Assembly: GCA_013407085.1 (NCBI GenBank)
Contig: JACCGJ010013225.1
Coordinates: 1 to 64,000 of the forward strand
Reading direction: 5' to 3'
Length of the DNA stretch: 64,000 bases
DNA from: Atriophallophorus winterbourni
Lineage: Eukaryota > Platyhelminthes > Trematoda > Plagiorchiida > Microphallidae
The notes beneath the pieces are model-generated. The model saw nothing but the letters and a program-made list of their open reading frames with translations, was not told the DNA's origin and searched no databases. This document shows positions 10,031 to 21,800 of this stretch, piece by piece. The position numbers were made by a program, and so were the translations under genes. How positions within the stretch are numbered: position 1 is the stretch's first letter; the number at the start of each line of letters is the position of its first letter.

Positions 10031-12099
10031 CTTCCAAGAAGTCCAACATTACGGTTCGCCACGGTGGATGTTTGGGCGCACTGAGCAGAACAACCCAGAT
10101 CTTCTTGCGTCAACACGCCGAGGTCTTTCTCCTGCTTGCAGAACTGTAAACGTGTTCAACCTAGAGAGTACACGGGATCTCCTTGCCGACGCACCAATAG
10201 TACGCAACATTTGTCTGTGTTGAACAGGAGATTATTACAAGCGGCCCAGCACTGAGGCCGACTGTAGATCTCTGTTGTCCGTGGGTGAGCGGATGACGCG
10301 CCATAATTTTATGTCATCAGCAAATAGGAGGAGTGGAGATGTCACATATTTGTAATATCGTTGATAAACAACAAAAACAAACGCGGACCAAGAACGGATC
10401 CTTGAAGTACGCCGCAGTAAACTGGAAAAGGTTCGGATAGCTCAACCCTGACTGGTACACGCAGAGATCTGGAACCAAGGAATGCTGCCATCCATGTTAA
10501 CAGCGGAGCTCCTATTCCAATTGCTCGTAATTTCTCAAGGAGTATCGCATGATAAACTCTGTCGAACGCCTTGGAAATGTCTAAATATATGACGTCTACA
10601 CCATACCCTTCATCAGCGGCTTTGGTTCAATGGTCCCTGGCGAATAGTAAGTTAGAAGTGCATGATCGACCCCGCCTAAAACCATGCTGCCCCGCTGTGA
10701 GTACATTCGAGCGCTCCATCACAGTCTTAATGTGATCGGCGATAATTGATTCCATCACCTTCGTGAGGACAGGAAGCAACGTGACCGGGCGATAATTTGC
10801 TGAGTCACTGCAAATGCCACTTTTAAAAAGTAGGGTGATGCTTCCGTCTTTCCAGCCATCTGGGACTTCGGAGGCATCCAATAAACGCTGGAAGTAGTGA
10901 GCTAGAGGTTCAGAAAGCTGATCAGCAACCGCCTGCAATGCTTTCGGTGTAATGCCGTCGATTCCCGGGGACGAGTTGGTGCGCAGTTGCAAAATTTTGT
11001 TTCGGACGGCCGAAGGGGTAAAATCAACACTTGAAATAAGAAAAGAGGATGAAAAAGGAGGAAGAGAGATATAAGGAGACACCGAAGATCCTTGAAATAT
11101 TGGCATATAATGTTCCTTCAAAGCATTTGCAGCTTCCTTTGTGGTAGTCGTGTTGCCGTGCTTGGTGGTAAGCGAAGGGATACCAGTACGAATTTCTGTT
11201 TGTTGTTGATAAACTGGTAGGGTAACTTTTTATTATCTAAAAATTTAGCAGTGAGCTTAGTTTGGCTAGATAACTTGTCGTGACGCAGTAATGCTGTGCA
11301 ATGATTTCGAAGCATGCGGTATTGGTCCCAATCGGAGTGAGCTCGACTTACTCTAAAGTTTTGCCAGGCCTCGTTCCTGCGGTGTATCCACTTTCTGGTT
11401 CTGCTGCGGATGTATGACTTAGATCCTTTAGGTCTAGTCGGCACGGAAAATGAACAACGAGCTTGCAGTAATTGCCATCTAGTGACGAACTCGGACCAGG
11501 TGTCGGTAGACGCACCGATGTGCAAAAAATCGAAGTTATTTGCTGCTACAGTATCTTGGAAAGCTTTGTAGTCGGTGACGGTCCGAAGAGGTACAATCTC
11601 GTCAACGGGATAGTCAGCGTAGCAAACGAAATTGAAATTCAAAACTACGTGGTCGCTTTCGCTTTTTCCAAGAGGAGATCCGTATGTCACTTCCTCAGTC
11701 ATTAATTCTTCATTTGTTAGTATAAGATCGAGTCGAGAGGGTGTATCAATACCTCGAAACCGGGTTGGTTCTTGTACGTGATTATATAATGGATGGCTTA
11801 CCATTAGGTTCTCAATGCATGTTGCTCAAGTACTGCGTTCGGATGCGGCGGCAAGCTCGGTGATGTTGAAGTCACGCATTAGTAGCGCGTGAGTATGCTG
11901 CAATGATAAGGCGAGACGTATGGATAACATCAGTTCTTGATCGGAGGTTAGCAGAGCATTTGGCGGACGATAGATAACGCCAACGAGAGCAGAGTAATTG
12001 TTTTTGAGCTGCATACGACACCACAGCGAGTCTACGGAATGCAGACGGGCATCACCTAGTAAATCACATCTAAGCGAAGATTTGTAGTGACGGACAACC
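10031..12099 (-). pseudogene. CR1-like element, 3' part (endonuclease C-terminus and RT)
   Basis: Minus-strand continuation of the element that starts near 16,850, resumed after the BEL/Pao insertion. Endonuclease pieces lie at 12,099-11,826 (VGVIYRPPNAL, DFNITEL) and 11,804-11,118 (TPSRLDLILTN, KSESDHVVLNF). RT pieces lie at 11,121-10,627 (NSSPGIDGITPKAL, NYRPVTLLPVLTKVMES, GQHGFRRGRSCTSNLLFARDH) and then in shifted frames (DISKAFDRVYHA, LQGSVLGP, LLMT in place of LFADD). The copy is broken by frameshifts and ends at 10,031 where the other BEL LTR begins. Confidence 0.85.
12095..12099. repeat. Target site duplication, left (CAACC)
   Basis: CAACC immediately left of the BEL/Pao element is repeated at 15,772-15,776 immediately right of it. 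Five bp is the usual BEL/Pao duplication length. Confidence 0.85.
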
Positions 12100-12679
12100 T
12101 GTAACGTCTGTGACGTGAGTAACGCGTATTTCACCCGTTTCTTAGTTCGACAAATTCAAAACCACAATTCGGATGTTATACGGTACTGTAATTAGCAACA
12201 ATTACAACAACAATAATTATACAAACCTCAACTGTATAGGAACGTACAGCAAACAGTGGAGCCAAAATACTCCAGAATCAATTATATCAAATGCAAACAA
12301 GTTCAATGACGACCTGAGATATAAATAGAATAAAAGGAGTTACCAAAATTGCCGTCCAAAATGTCTATCAAAGACAAAACACCCAAAAGTGGTGTCAAAA
12401 TACAAGCCAATTTCAAGTGCCAAAATGGCAACCAAATTTAACAACAATGACCGACAATGGCCGAAACGAACAATTAAAACAAATAATTAACCAAAGGCGT
12501 GTAAAGAAAAGATTTACAATAGCAAGTTTTTAATAACAAAAGAAATGTTTTTCATCAAATACAGCATAAATATAAAATACCGGAAAATATAATCAACAAA
12601 ATTTAGATTCTGGAAATTGTTTCAAAATATAAGGTAAAGACGAAGGAAAAGGAAGAATTTCATAAAGTTGCATCTTACA
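12100..12679 (-). repeat. BEL/Pao 3' LTR (minus-strand element)
   Basis: Begins TGTAACGTCTG and ends CATCTTACA on the plus strand, 580 bp. It is the downstream LTR of the minus-strand element and abuts the purine-rich tract CCTCCGGCC (plus-strand reading) at 12,680. Confidence 0.9.
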
Positions 12680-12705
12680 CCTCCGGCCAAATTCTTCCTA
12701 GGACC

Positions 12706-13339
12706 TTAACGTATAAACCCAGAATAGCAAATGACTTTATTTAGTGGCGAGTCACACACGCCACGTCGCATTGCCATCATTGGACACACGTGGCTTTTTA
12801 TAGGGAAATAGTTTGCCAGACTAAGACCCACCACGTCCTCCGGTTTTGCCACCGTTGCATACAAGAAGCTCATGCGTGCATTCCCAGCCGAACGAGCCTT
12901 GTGTATTTCATCCTCAAATTGCGACATATTGCGCCATCTAAACAAGACTAACCTGTAAATTGAAATAAGTGTATCCGGTGTCCGAAACACAAATGGCTCA
13001 TCGAGTACACAACCGAACGTCTCGCGCCACTCATATGAATAGTCACGCCGACCATCTGTCGCCCCCACTTCGGCTGATTCACTGTCATGTGAACCAGGCC
13101 TACTATTTATTTTTGGCTGATTTGATGTCAGGTGAGCCAGGCTTAGTCTTCATCTGATCCGAATTATTGTCGGGAAATTCAGTCACAAAATCCGACTGAG
13201 CTAATTCAGTGTCAGGTAACTCAGCTTCCTGATCATAACCGACAACACAAAGGCCAATATCCTCAGACGTTTTACACGCAGACCCCTGCAATATCCAACC
13301 CAGCAATGTTTTTGCCGCGAACGGACGGCCCTTTTTCAC
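12706..13339 (-). pseudogene. Acidic tail ORF of the BEL/Pao element
   Basis: Two frames cover the homologue of the 8,722-9,270 ORF: 13,339-13,103 (GLCVVGYDQEAELPDTELAQS, one repeat unit) and 13,068-12,706 (WRETFGCVLDEPFVFRTPDT, FEDEIHKARSAGNARMSFL, extended by KPEDVVGLSLANYF). The upstream part is fused to protease sequence at about 13,270 (GLDIAGVCV reading into the acidic segment), which marks the internal deletion point. No family assignment. Confidence 0.6.
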
Positions 13340-13742
13340 CGAACCGCTGTTTTAACGCCCAGTGTGCTTCGGGAACGTCGCAACCAATCAGCACTGTCCC
13401 CGGCTGATCATGAACGTCAAATAATTCAACGCCCTTTAAATAATCATAACGTTCACGCAGAGCGCTAGGTGACGATTGGGACACATGCGGCAAGGTTTCT
13501 ACGGTGTAGGCATTCGAAACCTGAATGACTTCTCCACCATCTGCAGAAAGAATATTTAAGTTAAGACGGGAGCAGTTCATTACTCGTTGATGGCCCAAAG
13601 TTGTAAGCGACACCTGAGCAGGGCACTTAGGCATATTGTATTTTTTGACAAATTTTCTAAGAATTAAGATGGCATCTGAACCACCATCCAGGAGCGCTAC
13701 TGCGTCAATAAGTCCGGACGACGTTTCGATCTTGACAGGCAC
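13272..13742 (-). CDS. BEL/Pao aspartic protease (A17-like) domain
   Basis: The retropepsin-like domain that would process the Gag-Pol polyprotein. The active-site region reads VALLDGGSDAILI near residues 15-27; Asp-Gly-Gly replaces the usual Asp-Ser/Thr-Gly, so activity is uncertain. Downstream are LTTLGHQRVMNCSRLNLNI and the Pao-typical LIGCDVPEAHWALKQRFGEK. The open frame is 156 codons, but its ends are artefacts of frame interruptions: upstream lie zinc knuckles, downstream the deletion junction. Confidence 0.75.
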   Translation of the reverse strand: MPVKIETSSGLIDAVALLDGGSDAILILRKFVKKYNMPKCPAQVSLTTLGHQRVMNCSRLNLNILSADGGEVIQVSNAYTVETLPHVSQSSPSALRERYDYLKGVELFDVHDQPGTVLIGCDVPEAHWALKQRFGEKGPSVRGKNIAGLDIAGVCV

Positions 13743-13759
13743 GGATCCTAAACATACCT

Positions 13760-14843
13760 TGGCACTTGATGCCGCGTGACTGCAATTGATGTTTCCGGCG
13801 GATTTCTTGCCGGTTGATCGTTATGCAGGAGCGTGTGGTGCCGACCGCCACAATTTTCTGCAGTGCATCGAGATCCACTCATACAATTGGCAGACCTATG
13901 GAACTGCCGAAGGCAGAGGAAGCAAGCCGATACCCGTTTAGCCAGATCCCAACGACTCCTTACGTCGAGATTCGATGCATTGATGTAATTTATGCGGTCC
14001 CTTGCAATTACAGCATTCCAAGCTGTTTATGGATCTGCCAACAAGGGTAGCATTGACATTCCTTCGATCGCAAACATTTGAAGCATGGGCTGCTGAATTC
14101 TGCGTCGTGTCAGGGCGACAAAGCTGACCAAATCAACTTCTAGCTACGCTTGCCTTACGAGAAACAAACTCGGAAAGTCGTTCAAAGTTTACATCCGAAC
14201 AGTCAGCCGTAATCGCGTCGGCGGCATCGGCCCACTGCTGCTGTATGGCTACAGGTAAGCACCTCACAACACCTTCCAAAGTGTTGACCGAATTCAAGTC
14301 GGCCTCGCACTTCATTTGTGTCAGCATAATTTGGCGATTTTCCATCTTTATTGCCAATTCAGATAAACCATCTAACTTCTCTGAAAGCGTTCTGGCTTCT
14401 CCGAACAATTCATCCAGTGTAGACAGAGCAATGACATGCTATAAACCGAACAAATCTCGCAGTATGGTTTTTGCTCTCATATAAACCTCAGTGGGTTGCA
14501 GCATGACGCAGGCGTCAAAAGCTTTACGAGCCTTATCACGGCAATAAAACATCAGATATAATAATCGTTGTGCCGGGTCCATGAGCCGCGATTCAATGTA
14601 ACATTCAAATCGCCTCATAAATTTCCAATAGTCAATTGCATTACCATCAAAGTATGATAATTCAACCTTGGGTAGTCCGAGCCTGATATTCATTGAGGGC
14701 TGCAATTCGGTTGTTGTCGTCCCGCTCTGTTCTGGCCTGCTGCTCTTGCCAGCTATCAAATTTTTCTCCTCTAGTTCTCTCTTTTCCCTTTCCAAGCGAT
14801 CTATCGTGGATCTAGCTACGTATAATTCCCGCTCTGAATACAA
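13760..14843 (-). pseudogene. BEL/Pao gag with zinc knuckles
   Basis: Structural protein of the element. From about 14,843: a charged coiled-coil start (RSTIDRLEREKRELEEKN), then the Pao gag core LGLPKVELSYFDGNAIDYWKF...CYIESRL, one in-frame TAG at 14,439-14,441, and continuation to 14,133 (LPVAIQQQWADAADAI). Further down, in shifted frame (about 14,010-13,805), knuckle-like motifs appear: CNCKGPHKLHQC, CFLCLRQFHRSANC and CGGRHHTLLH. This set of Cys/His motifs is typical of BEL/Pao gag. Confidence 0.8.
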
Positions 14844-15059
14844 CGCGCATTGAGAAGGTGTATCGTTAAACTCTAAACCCTCTGGCTATCACACTCGGTC
14901 AATGCTACCTCAAAAGCAACTTTAGGCATTTTATACAAAAGGATTCAAAGGGATAAAAGGAAACAAAATAAAAAGGGGCCGTCACCGATATTGTAAACTG
15001 AATCGATTCGCGAATATTCAACTGCACTTCTCGCCAAGTTCAAGAAGAAGCAAATTCCA

Positions 15060-15189
15060 AGTTCAGTACTGTATTTTCTCCAATTGAGACAAATACGGTA
15101 CAAATCGAATTCCAAGTTGAGTACTTCTTCAACGATCCAAGTTGAGTACTTCCGGAAAATGTAATGCTTCGACGCACCAAGTTGAGTAC
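15060..15189 (-). other. BEL/Pao leader with repeats and candidate primer-binding site
   Basis: The motif CCAAGTTGAGTACT (plus-strand reading) recurs at about 15,112, 15,138 and 15,177, and in part near 15,060; an imperfect palindrome lies at 15,071-15,096. The reverse complement of 15,166-15,179 reads TGGTGCGTCGAAGC, ten bases inside the LTR edge, a possible tRNA primer-binding site. The tRNA identity could not be settled. Confidence 0.45.
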
Positions 15190-15771
15190 TGTAACGTCTG
15201 TGACGTGAGTAACGCGTATTCCACCCGTTTCTTAGTTTGACAAATTCAAAACCACAATTCGGATGATATACGGTACTGTAATTAGCAATATTTACAACAA
15301 CAATAATTATACAAACCTCAACTGTATAGGAACGTACGGCAAACAGGAAAGCTGAAATACTCCGGAATCAATTGTATCAAAATTCAAACAAGTTCAATGA
15401 CGAACTGAGATATAAATAGAATGAAAGGGGTTATCAAAATTGCCATCCAAAATGTCTATCGAAGACAAGACACCGAAAAGTGGTGTCAAAATGCGAGCCA
15501 ATTACAAGTGCCCAAAATGGCAACCAAATTTAACAACAATGAACGACAATGGCCGAAACGAACAGTTAAAACAAATAATTGACCAAAGGCTTGTAAAGAA
15601 AAGATTTACAATAGCAAGTTTTCAATAACAAAAGCAATGTTTTTCATCAAATACAGCATGAATATAAAATGCCGGAAAATATAATCAACAAAATTTAGAT
15701 TCTGGAAATTGTTTCAAAATATAAGGTAAAAACGAAGGAAAAGAAAGAATTTTATAAAGTTGCATCTTACA
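15190..15771 (-). repeat. BEL/Pao 5' LTR (minus-strand element)
   Basis: 582 bp, begins TGTAACGTCTG and ends GCATCTTACA on the plus strand. It is the upstream LTR of the minus-strand element and is followed by the CAACC target duplication at 15,772-15,776. Confidence 0.9.
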
Positions 15772-15776
15772 CAACC

Positions 15777-16850
15777 CCACCACCTTTTGTAGGGCGATCA
15801 TTTCTCAGAATTGACATACCGGGAAGAGCAATTTCGGCGTCAGGTACGGCAGAAGATAACCACGTTTCGGTAAGAGCAATTAAATCGAAACTTCGAACAG
15901 CGTGCTGCATTCGAAGCTCAGATAACTTTCTGAGTAGACCCTGAACATTGGTGTACAAGCATTGCAAACCTTCTCGTGATAGATAAGAAGCGTCGGTTGT
16001 ATGAATTCCTACTGGGCCGATCCTATATGGATCGGCTGGAAGACGTTTTTTGCTGTTGGAAAAATGATAGGATGAACGGGTATGGTCGGGAAGGAAATGG
16101 GTACTGTTTCGCGTGGTTTTATAAAGTTCAGTTTGTCGATAGCTGAACGAAGACGAATTTCAGAAGGTGCAAATTTTGTGAATGGATACCAACTTTGCAG
16201 AGCATCTGATACCATTGCCTCAGATTGGAACGTGACTTTAAGTAGACGAGGACCATCTCCTTTATAATTTGCAGACAAGGGTATGCGCTTCACGCCGGTG
16301 GTCAACGTGGAATTAACTTTGATTTGTTGCTGGATGAATCGCCATTGTTCGCAGTCGTTAGTTGCATTTTTGTTATACTCTAGGTCGTTTAGTTCCGGAA
16401 CGCCGTGTACGAAAATGCTTTTCCGGTCGTTATCCAGCCTCCAATCGTAGTTTTATCCTGTTTCGCTTGACGCTCCGCCCACGAAACGTCGGGGAATATG
16501 CGAATAGGTGAAACGCCCCGTAGCGCGTACGCTGAAAGCAATACAGATTCAGCATCTGCCACACATTTCAATGTGATACGCAAGAGTCTGGGTTCCCTAA
16601 TATGTGGTGACTTAGGGTTCCTAGTTAAACGAACGACGCTCTCAGGAGTTGCAGTAACTGATATGGACTGGCACAGGTGCTGCCATTGCTAAATATCTGC
16701 CGCCTGTCGCAACTTGAAACATGGGGAGGTGAGCTCGGGCACATTCGTGCAAATAACAGTAAGAGTCTGAACACCGTGGGGGTTAGTAGATTTCGAACGT
16801 TCATTGGGAACTTCGGATACGAATATTTTGAGGTTGTTTAACATTTTTTA
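15777..16850 (-). pseudogene. CR1-like element, 5' part (ORF1 end and endonuclease start)
   Basis: Minus-strand start of the element interrupted by the BEL/Pao insertion. From about 16,846 the ORF1-like protein can be followed in two frames: LNNLKIFVSEVPNERS, RITLKCVADAESVLLSAYAL, FPDVSWAERQAKQDKT, then after a frameshift GVPELNDLEYNKN and TTGVKRIPLSANYKGDGPRL (to 16,009). ORF2 starts near 15,967 with MQCLYTNVQGLLRKLSELR, ALTETWLSS and RNDRPTKGGGVV, where it is cut by the LTR element. One stop and at least one frameshift are seen in ORF1. Confidence 0.8.
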
Positions 16851-16954
16851 CATTTGTTTGCAACGGATTGCCTGTCGGTCTGCGGCAGTGATTCTCCGTC
16901 AATGCAATTTGTAGAAACGTCTGGGACTGTTAAACATGCGTTCGTGCTTTGGCT

Positions 16955-17050
16955 ATTATGGGCGCCCCTTTGAAGGTTTCCACTGACAGAAATATTGAAC
17001 GCTCGATTGGCTAATCAAACAATTACAGTTTTGTCTCATTTGAACTGAAC
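16955..17050 (-). repeat. Family-B repeat fragment
   Basis: Reverse complement of the family-B body (CGCTCGATTGGCT, then TGAACTGAAC at the end). Short and diverged. Confidence 0.5.
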
Positions 17051-17437
17051 ATCTTATACTACGGTAACGGACATATCCAAGGGCACTGTGTTTTTGAGCT
17101 TACTATGAAAGCTTTAGAATACTAGACATTTTTTCAAACTATTTTCGGAATCACTTTTAACCACCGTGTTGATTTCCGGATGAAATTAATATTGTGTTTA
17201 ATCTCACATTCGCCACAAATCAAACGTAATTTATCATTTTTGCTTTCTGAGAAATAATCCTCTTTATTTACGATATGAGTAATCCAAATCTATATGCCTG
17301 AATTTATTCTCAGATAAATGTGGAGTGTATTGAACTTGTTCAACCGACAAAACACTTCCGATCAATGTAGTTGAAGCTCAAAGCCTGCCTTTGTTCAAGG
17401 ATTGTATCGAAAATTTTTTGTGGTTTGCAAAGGAAGT

Positions 17438-17640
17438 TCAAGTTCAAGTTGCACATGGCTGAAAGTGGCTAAAGGCCAATCACGCGCCCAGATTTTTTTC
17501 GACGGTATGCGGTTAAGCATACGGCACTTCGATATCGAGTAAACAGTTCGTACTTTTAACACGTTCTTGTTTCTGAATATCTGGAAAGTAAGGCAGGGTT
17601 TCTCTTCACCAGCACGGTGAGAGGTCAGCTATTCAGGAAA
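17438..17640 (+). repeat. Short interspersed repeat, family B'
   Basis: Starts GTTCAAGTTCAAGTTGCACATG, has a different body from family B (GGCTGAAAGTGGCTAAAGG) but the same tail, TCTCTTCACCAGCACGGTGA. The reverse-strand partner is at 53,545-53,745. Confidence 0.6.
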
Positions 17641-18485
17641 CAATGCAATAATATGCGTGAACAATGTGTTGTGTATGAAATCACTGGCTTGTTTACTAGA
17701 TTGTTCACAAAGGCGTATCCAAAATAAAAACAACTGAATATCGTAAAAAACTGTCGCAAGCTAAACACAAGTCTTCGCCACTTTTCTCAATGTTCTGTTT
17801 TTTATATAGTCACAAAATATAAATTTAGTTTAAGAGGAATCCAAAATCACCAAGAAGCTAAGCAGTGCCGATCGTATCATAGTTGTCGATCTAAACTGTT
17901 ATATGCCGGGTAATACTATATGATTCAACTTGTCACACTCAGTGTTTTCTTAGCATGTAGTTCACTTGACTTGTGTCAGGCCATGCATTTTATTTATCAA
18001 CTTCTGTTAAATTGTAATTCAGCTCTCAATTTTTTGGCCCAAGCGACCCTGGAAATATTATTATGGATAGATGTTTTCAATGCAACTCAACGTTAATATC
18101 TCGCTAATTGTATGAGTGATGCAATATCAAGCTTAAATGTGATATCGTTTCAATTTTTAACAGAAGAATCACTTTTCACAAAGTGATAGATTGTAGGCTA
18201 AGAGGATGTGATTAACACATGTCCCCTCTATACATTCAATTTTCATTTTCTATCAGTAATACATCCGGTACTTCTTGATTCTATACACACTGTGCACGCA
18301 GGTTTTCTCGTGTAAGTTTAATCAAACTGGTGTAAATTTTGATATTTCACCGAACGTGTATCTTATATCCTGAATGTTTCTATCTTTATTGCAGCTTGCT
18401 ACAACGTATCCTGTAATATTTACAGTTAGATCACCTCCCCAGTGCTGACGCTGCAGTCTCGCATTTCTTGACCGGACTCACTGAG
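17641..18485. other. No gene recognised; probable intron or upstream region of the RING gene
   Basis: AT-rich sequence without clear coding potential. Exons for the signal peptide and PA domain expected upstream of the TM exon were looked for here and not recognised. Confidence 0.3.
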
Positions 18486-18619
18486 GCTGCCATCGGATGT
18501 CCGTGCTAATATATGTGTTGCTTGGATTTTTTTCTGTTCTTGCCGTGATTGGGATTCTCTTATTGCTGTTATTTCTAATGCACCGTTTTCACCGTTTTCG
18601 TCAAAAACGCAAGCATTCG
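18486..18619 (+). CDS. RNF130/RNF150: RING ligase exon: transmembrane segment
   Basis: Reads [14 protein letters not shown]...[15 protein letters not shown], a hydrophobic helix followed by a basic stretch, as in goliath proteins between PA domain and RING. The donor is TCG|GTAGGT in phase 0. A TGA at 18,482-18,484 in this frame means the exon starts after it; the AG at 18,484-18,485 is the only nearby acceptor, so the start is tentative. Confidence 0.75.
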
Positions 18620-18738
18620 GTAGGTTTACGCTTTTATTTAATAATCGATATCGTGTAACTGCTTGTAAACGATATAAATATTTAAAAACGATTGTTCTAT
18701 AGCTATTCACGGCTGCTAAAAATCAAAATTTAGCATCA

Positions 18739-18778
<40 letters not shown>

Positions 18779-18809
18779 TATATATTATATATATATATCA
18801 TAATATATA

Positions 18810-18840
<31 letters not shown>

Positions 18841-21800
18841 ACACAAATGTAAACAACATATTCTCCAAATATCCATTAAACAACTATACCCATCAAATCC
18901 CATCGGTGTTAGCTTACACTGTATCCGATGGGAAGACCTGACACGGAGATCTGTTCATTTGGGCGACCACAGAAGATGTTGGAGGCTCCTGGACTGGTCG
19001 GGCAAACAAAGCTACTCAAATTTGCCAGTCTGGAGAACAGTTCATAAACACTTAATTGCAATCGGTCAAACGGTGAACGGTAGCCCATCTAGTTAAGGCG
19101 TGGGACTACAATGGTGATGGTCGGGGGTTCGAATCCCACCCGAAGAGAAAAGATATGCACTGCTGCTGATGTATGTATGTATGTATGAAATCACAATCCT
19201 GATCCAGGCAAAGTGCCGCACAGTCAGAGACTGCACATGGGCTAAGATACTGTCAGGTTGCCCAGGCCCATACAGATATGAGGGAGGAAATAGAAATAGA
19301 AATGGTAGTGAGACTCCAGCGTGTTTCAGCATGCAGCTCACTACCGTCGGCTAATCAATTTAGCACGATGCTAGCCGCACAGCACAAAAATGCTGCACGA
19401 TTGCACATCCGTGCTGATGAGCTCAAATAAGAGCGAAACTCGAGTCCAGTGCTTCCATTATTGACTGTAGTGATCAACTTTGTGAATAGTTCGATGGGCT
19501 TGGCACGGATGAGTAGTTACAAATATAAACAACATATTCTCCAAATATCCCATTCTTAGAGACGAAAATCCGCATTGCCCTAAATTTCCATCACACCCTC
19601 CCACCCCACCTAACAGTCGCTTATAATTTTAAACCTTTGCGATTTTTAACTCATGATTACCTTTTTATCTTAGAACCGTCTACGTGAGCTTGCCAGAAAA
19701 GCTTTGAAGAAACTGGTGCCGCACACTTTGGGATCACATGATAAAGAAGTTCTCAGTGGATGTGATCAATGTGCCGTGTGCATAGAAGTCTATCGAAGTT
19801 CTGATGTTGTCAGAATTCTACCATGCCGGTAAGGTTATCTATTAATTGTCATACTCATAGTGCACAACGCTCGCGCATTGTCGTGGCTGCATATTTATAG
19901 GTCTATTCTATTACGTAACGCACAATGGCTTGTTCGAGTGCACCCTCAACTATCGGTGTAGGTGATTGTGGATTAGATCCACCTCTATTATCGTTATGAA
20001 TCCGAGGCAATAAGCAAGTTACTTGTGTGGCTTTTACATGTGCGTCCAAATTCATACACAGTACAATCGTTACGATCATCATTGAATGCAATTAATTCTT
20101 CAACAGTGTTATTATTGAAAACCACTGATCAGTAAAATTCGTACAACGAATCGCCATGTTAAAATACAGAATCACAGCGTGCTTCTGTCATCCTGCACAA
20201 TATGATTAATAAAACCAATCTGTTGTGTTGCTCATGACCATGCACTTACACTCAACCGGTTTCTGGTTATTTACCTGGAAATCACAAACATGCATCCAAG
20301 CACGTATGCTAAGACGCTGTCAGGTTGTCCAGACCTAAGAAATACGACAGAGAAAATAGTAGTGAGTCTCAACGGTGTTTCCCCGTTCCTGAATAAACGA
20401 GTGATGTAAGCTTTCCTATTTTCCTATGCCCACAGCCGTATATTGCGCATGTTCTATTTCACAGCAATTTGTTTATGATGCATCAGTCTAATGTAACCAA
20501 ATTCTCCTGTTTCCTAGCCACATTTTTCACAAGAAATGCATTGACCCTTGGCTGATCGAACGACGGAGCTGTCCTCTGTGCAAGTCAGACATTTTGAAGT
20601 CTTTCGGCATCATTCCGGATGTCCCCTATTGTCCCTCAGAAAGCAGTGGATACACTTCCTCTACTTCTTCCATTACAGTTTTGCCGTATCGGCAATCCCA
20701 TCGACCGAATTCATGGATATTTCGTCTGCTATTTACAGTCATCGGCTATCCGCGAGGACCCCCTGTACGGCCCTACTCTTCCTCGTATTTGTCAAGACCT
20801 TCTGCCGGCAGTTGGTGTAACCATCGTTGCTTAGCGAGTGTGGAAACGTCGTGTGTAAATAAGCAGCCACGTTTTGCTTGTTGTTCGGTTCATGCCAGAA
20901 GGAAAAACTTAAGCTATCTACAATGGCTTTGCTGCTGTTCGTTTACAAGGTCTAAGTACGCCTGTGCTGATCTCGAATTACAGGAGAACCTTCATAGTGA
21001 TCGTTTATGCGACTTACACGCCTCATTGCTCGGCGTTTCGTCAATGCCACCTGCCGTTCAACTAGCTTGTTATGCTTCTTATTCGCGTGCACTGAATTCG
21101 GATTGGATTCGGCTCAGTGACGGAACCACACCGATATCCGAGCAGCCTCCACAATATTCAAAATCACAAAAGTCCTACGATCGAATCCTGCAATACATCA
21201 AAGACGCAGTATGCCGAAAACGTAGCTTTTCCTTTAGAAATTTTCGAACTGTCATCCGAAAACGTGCGATTTCCGTTCCAAAAACACAATCTGTCGAATT
21301 ATCGTCGATTAAGTTAAAGCCCCCGGACGCAAACTGTGACGTGCACGACAAAACTCTCGATGCTAACCGATATGCAACTATGGAGTCGAATCAGGTCAGC
21401 CCGGTTCATTGGATTTAAGCGATCCTGATGTATTTTACACCAACTTCGAGTTTATCGTTATCATCGTCATTTTTGCACGGATGTGCAGTCGTGCAGTATT
21501 CCGTGCTGTGCAGCTAACACAGTGCTAAATTGATTTGCCACTGGCAGTGAGCTGCATGCGGAAACAAGCTGGACTCTCACTACCATTTCTATTTTTATTT
21601 ACCTTCTCACAATTGGTAAAGGCCAGGAGAACCTGACAATATCTTAGCCAACTTGCAGTCCATGAGAGAACGACACTTTGCCTGAATCAGTTAATATAAA
21701 CATTATAATCACCATCTGGTATGCTCGGATTTATTCGTGCACTAATAAGCGGTTTCAGCCAAATCTATTCCATTTTTTCAAGATTAACTGGTCACAGCGA

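Larger units (their letters stand above)
12100..15771 (-). mobile_element. BEL/Pao LTR retrotransposon, non-autonomous, inserted in a CR1 endonuclease
   Basis: A complete insertion of 3,672 bp with two LTRs (580 and 582 bp), TG...CA ends and a CAACC target duplication. Reading on the minus strand: leader, gag with DUF1759-like core, zinc knuckles, A17-type protease, then a junction directly into the acidic tail ORF and the 3' LTR. No reverse transcriptase, RNase H or integrase is present, so it would need enzymes in trans. Removing it brings the CR1 endonuclease halves (RNDRPTKGGGVV and VVRHYKSSLRC) back together. Confidence 0.92.
18843..19550 (+). mobile_element. Hammerhead SINE/satellite unit with nested insertion
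   Basis: A 428-bp unit (period between the ACAAAT..AAACAACATATTC starts at 18,843 and 19,519 is 676 bp; minus a 248-bp nested insertion this leaves 428). It contains a tRNA-like promoter, a hammerhead ribozyme and a conserved tail (TTGTGAATAGTTCGATG), and restarts at 19,519 for about 32 bp. A second, non-interrupted copy with a 427-bp period lies at 56,331-56,770. This resembles the Sm-alpha ribozyme family known from schistosomes. Confidence 0.85.

Noticed and set aside
19081..19150. Possible functional tRNA gene
   Set aside because: A and B boxes are good, but the rest does not fold into a cloverleaf and the sequence is part of a dispersed 428-bp repeat.
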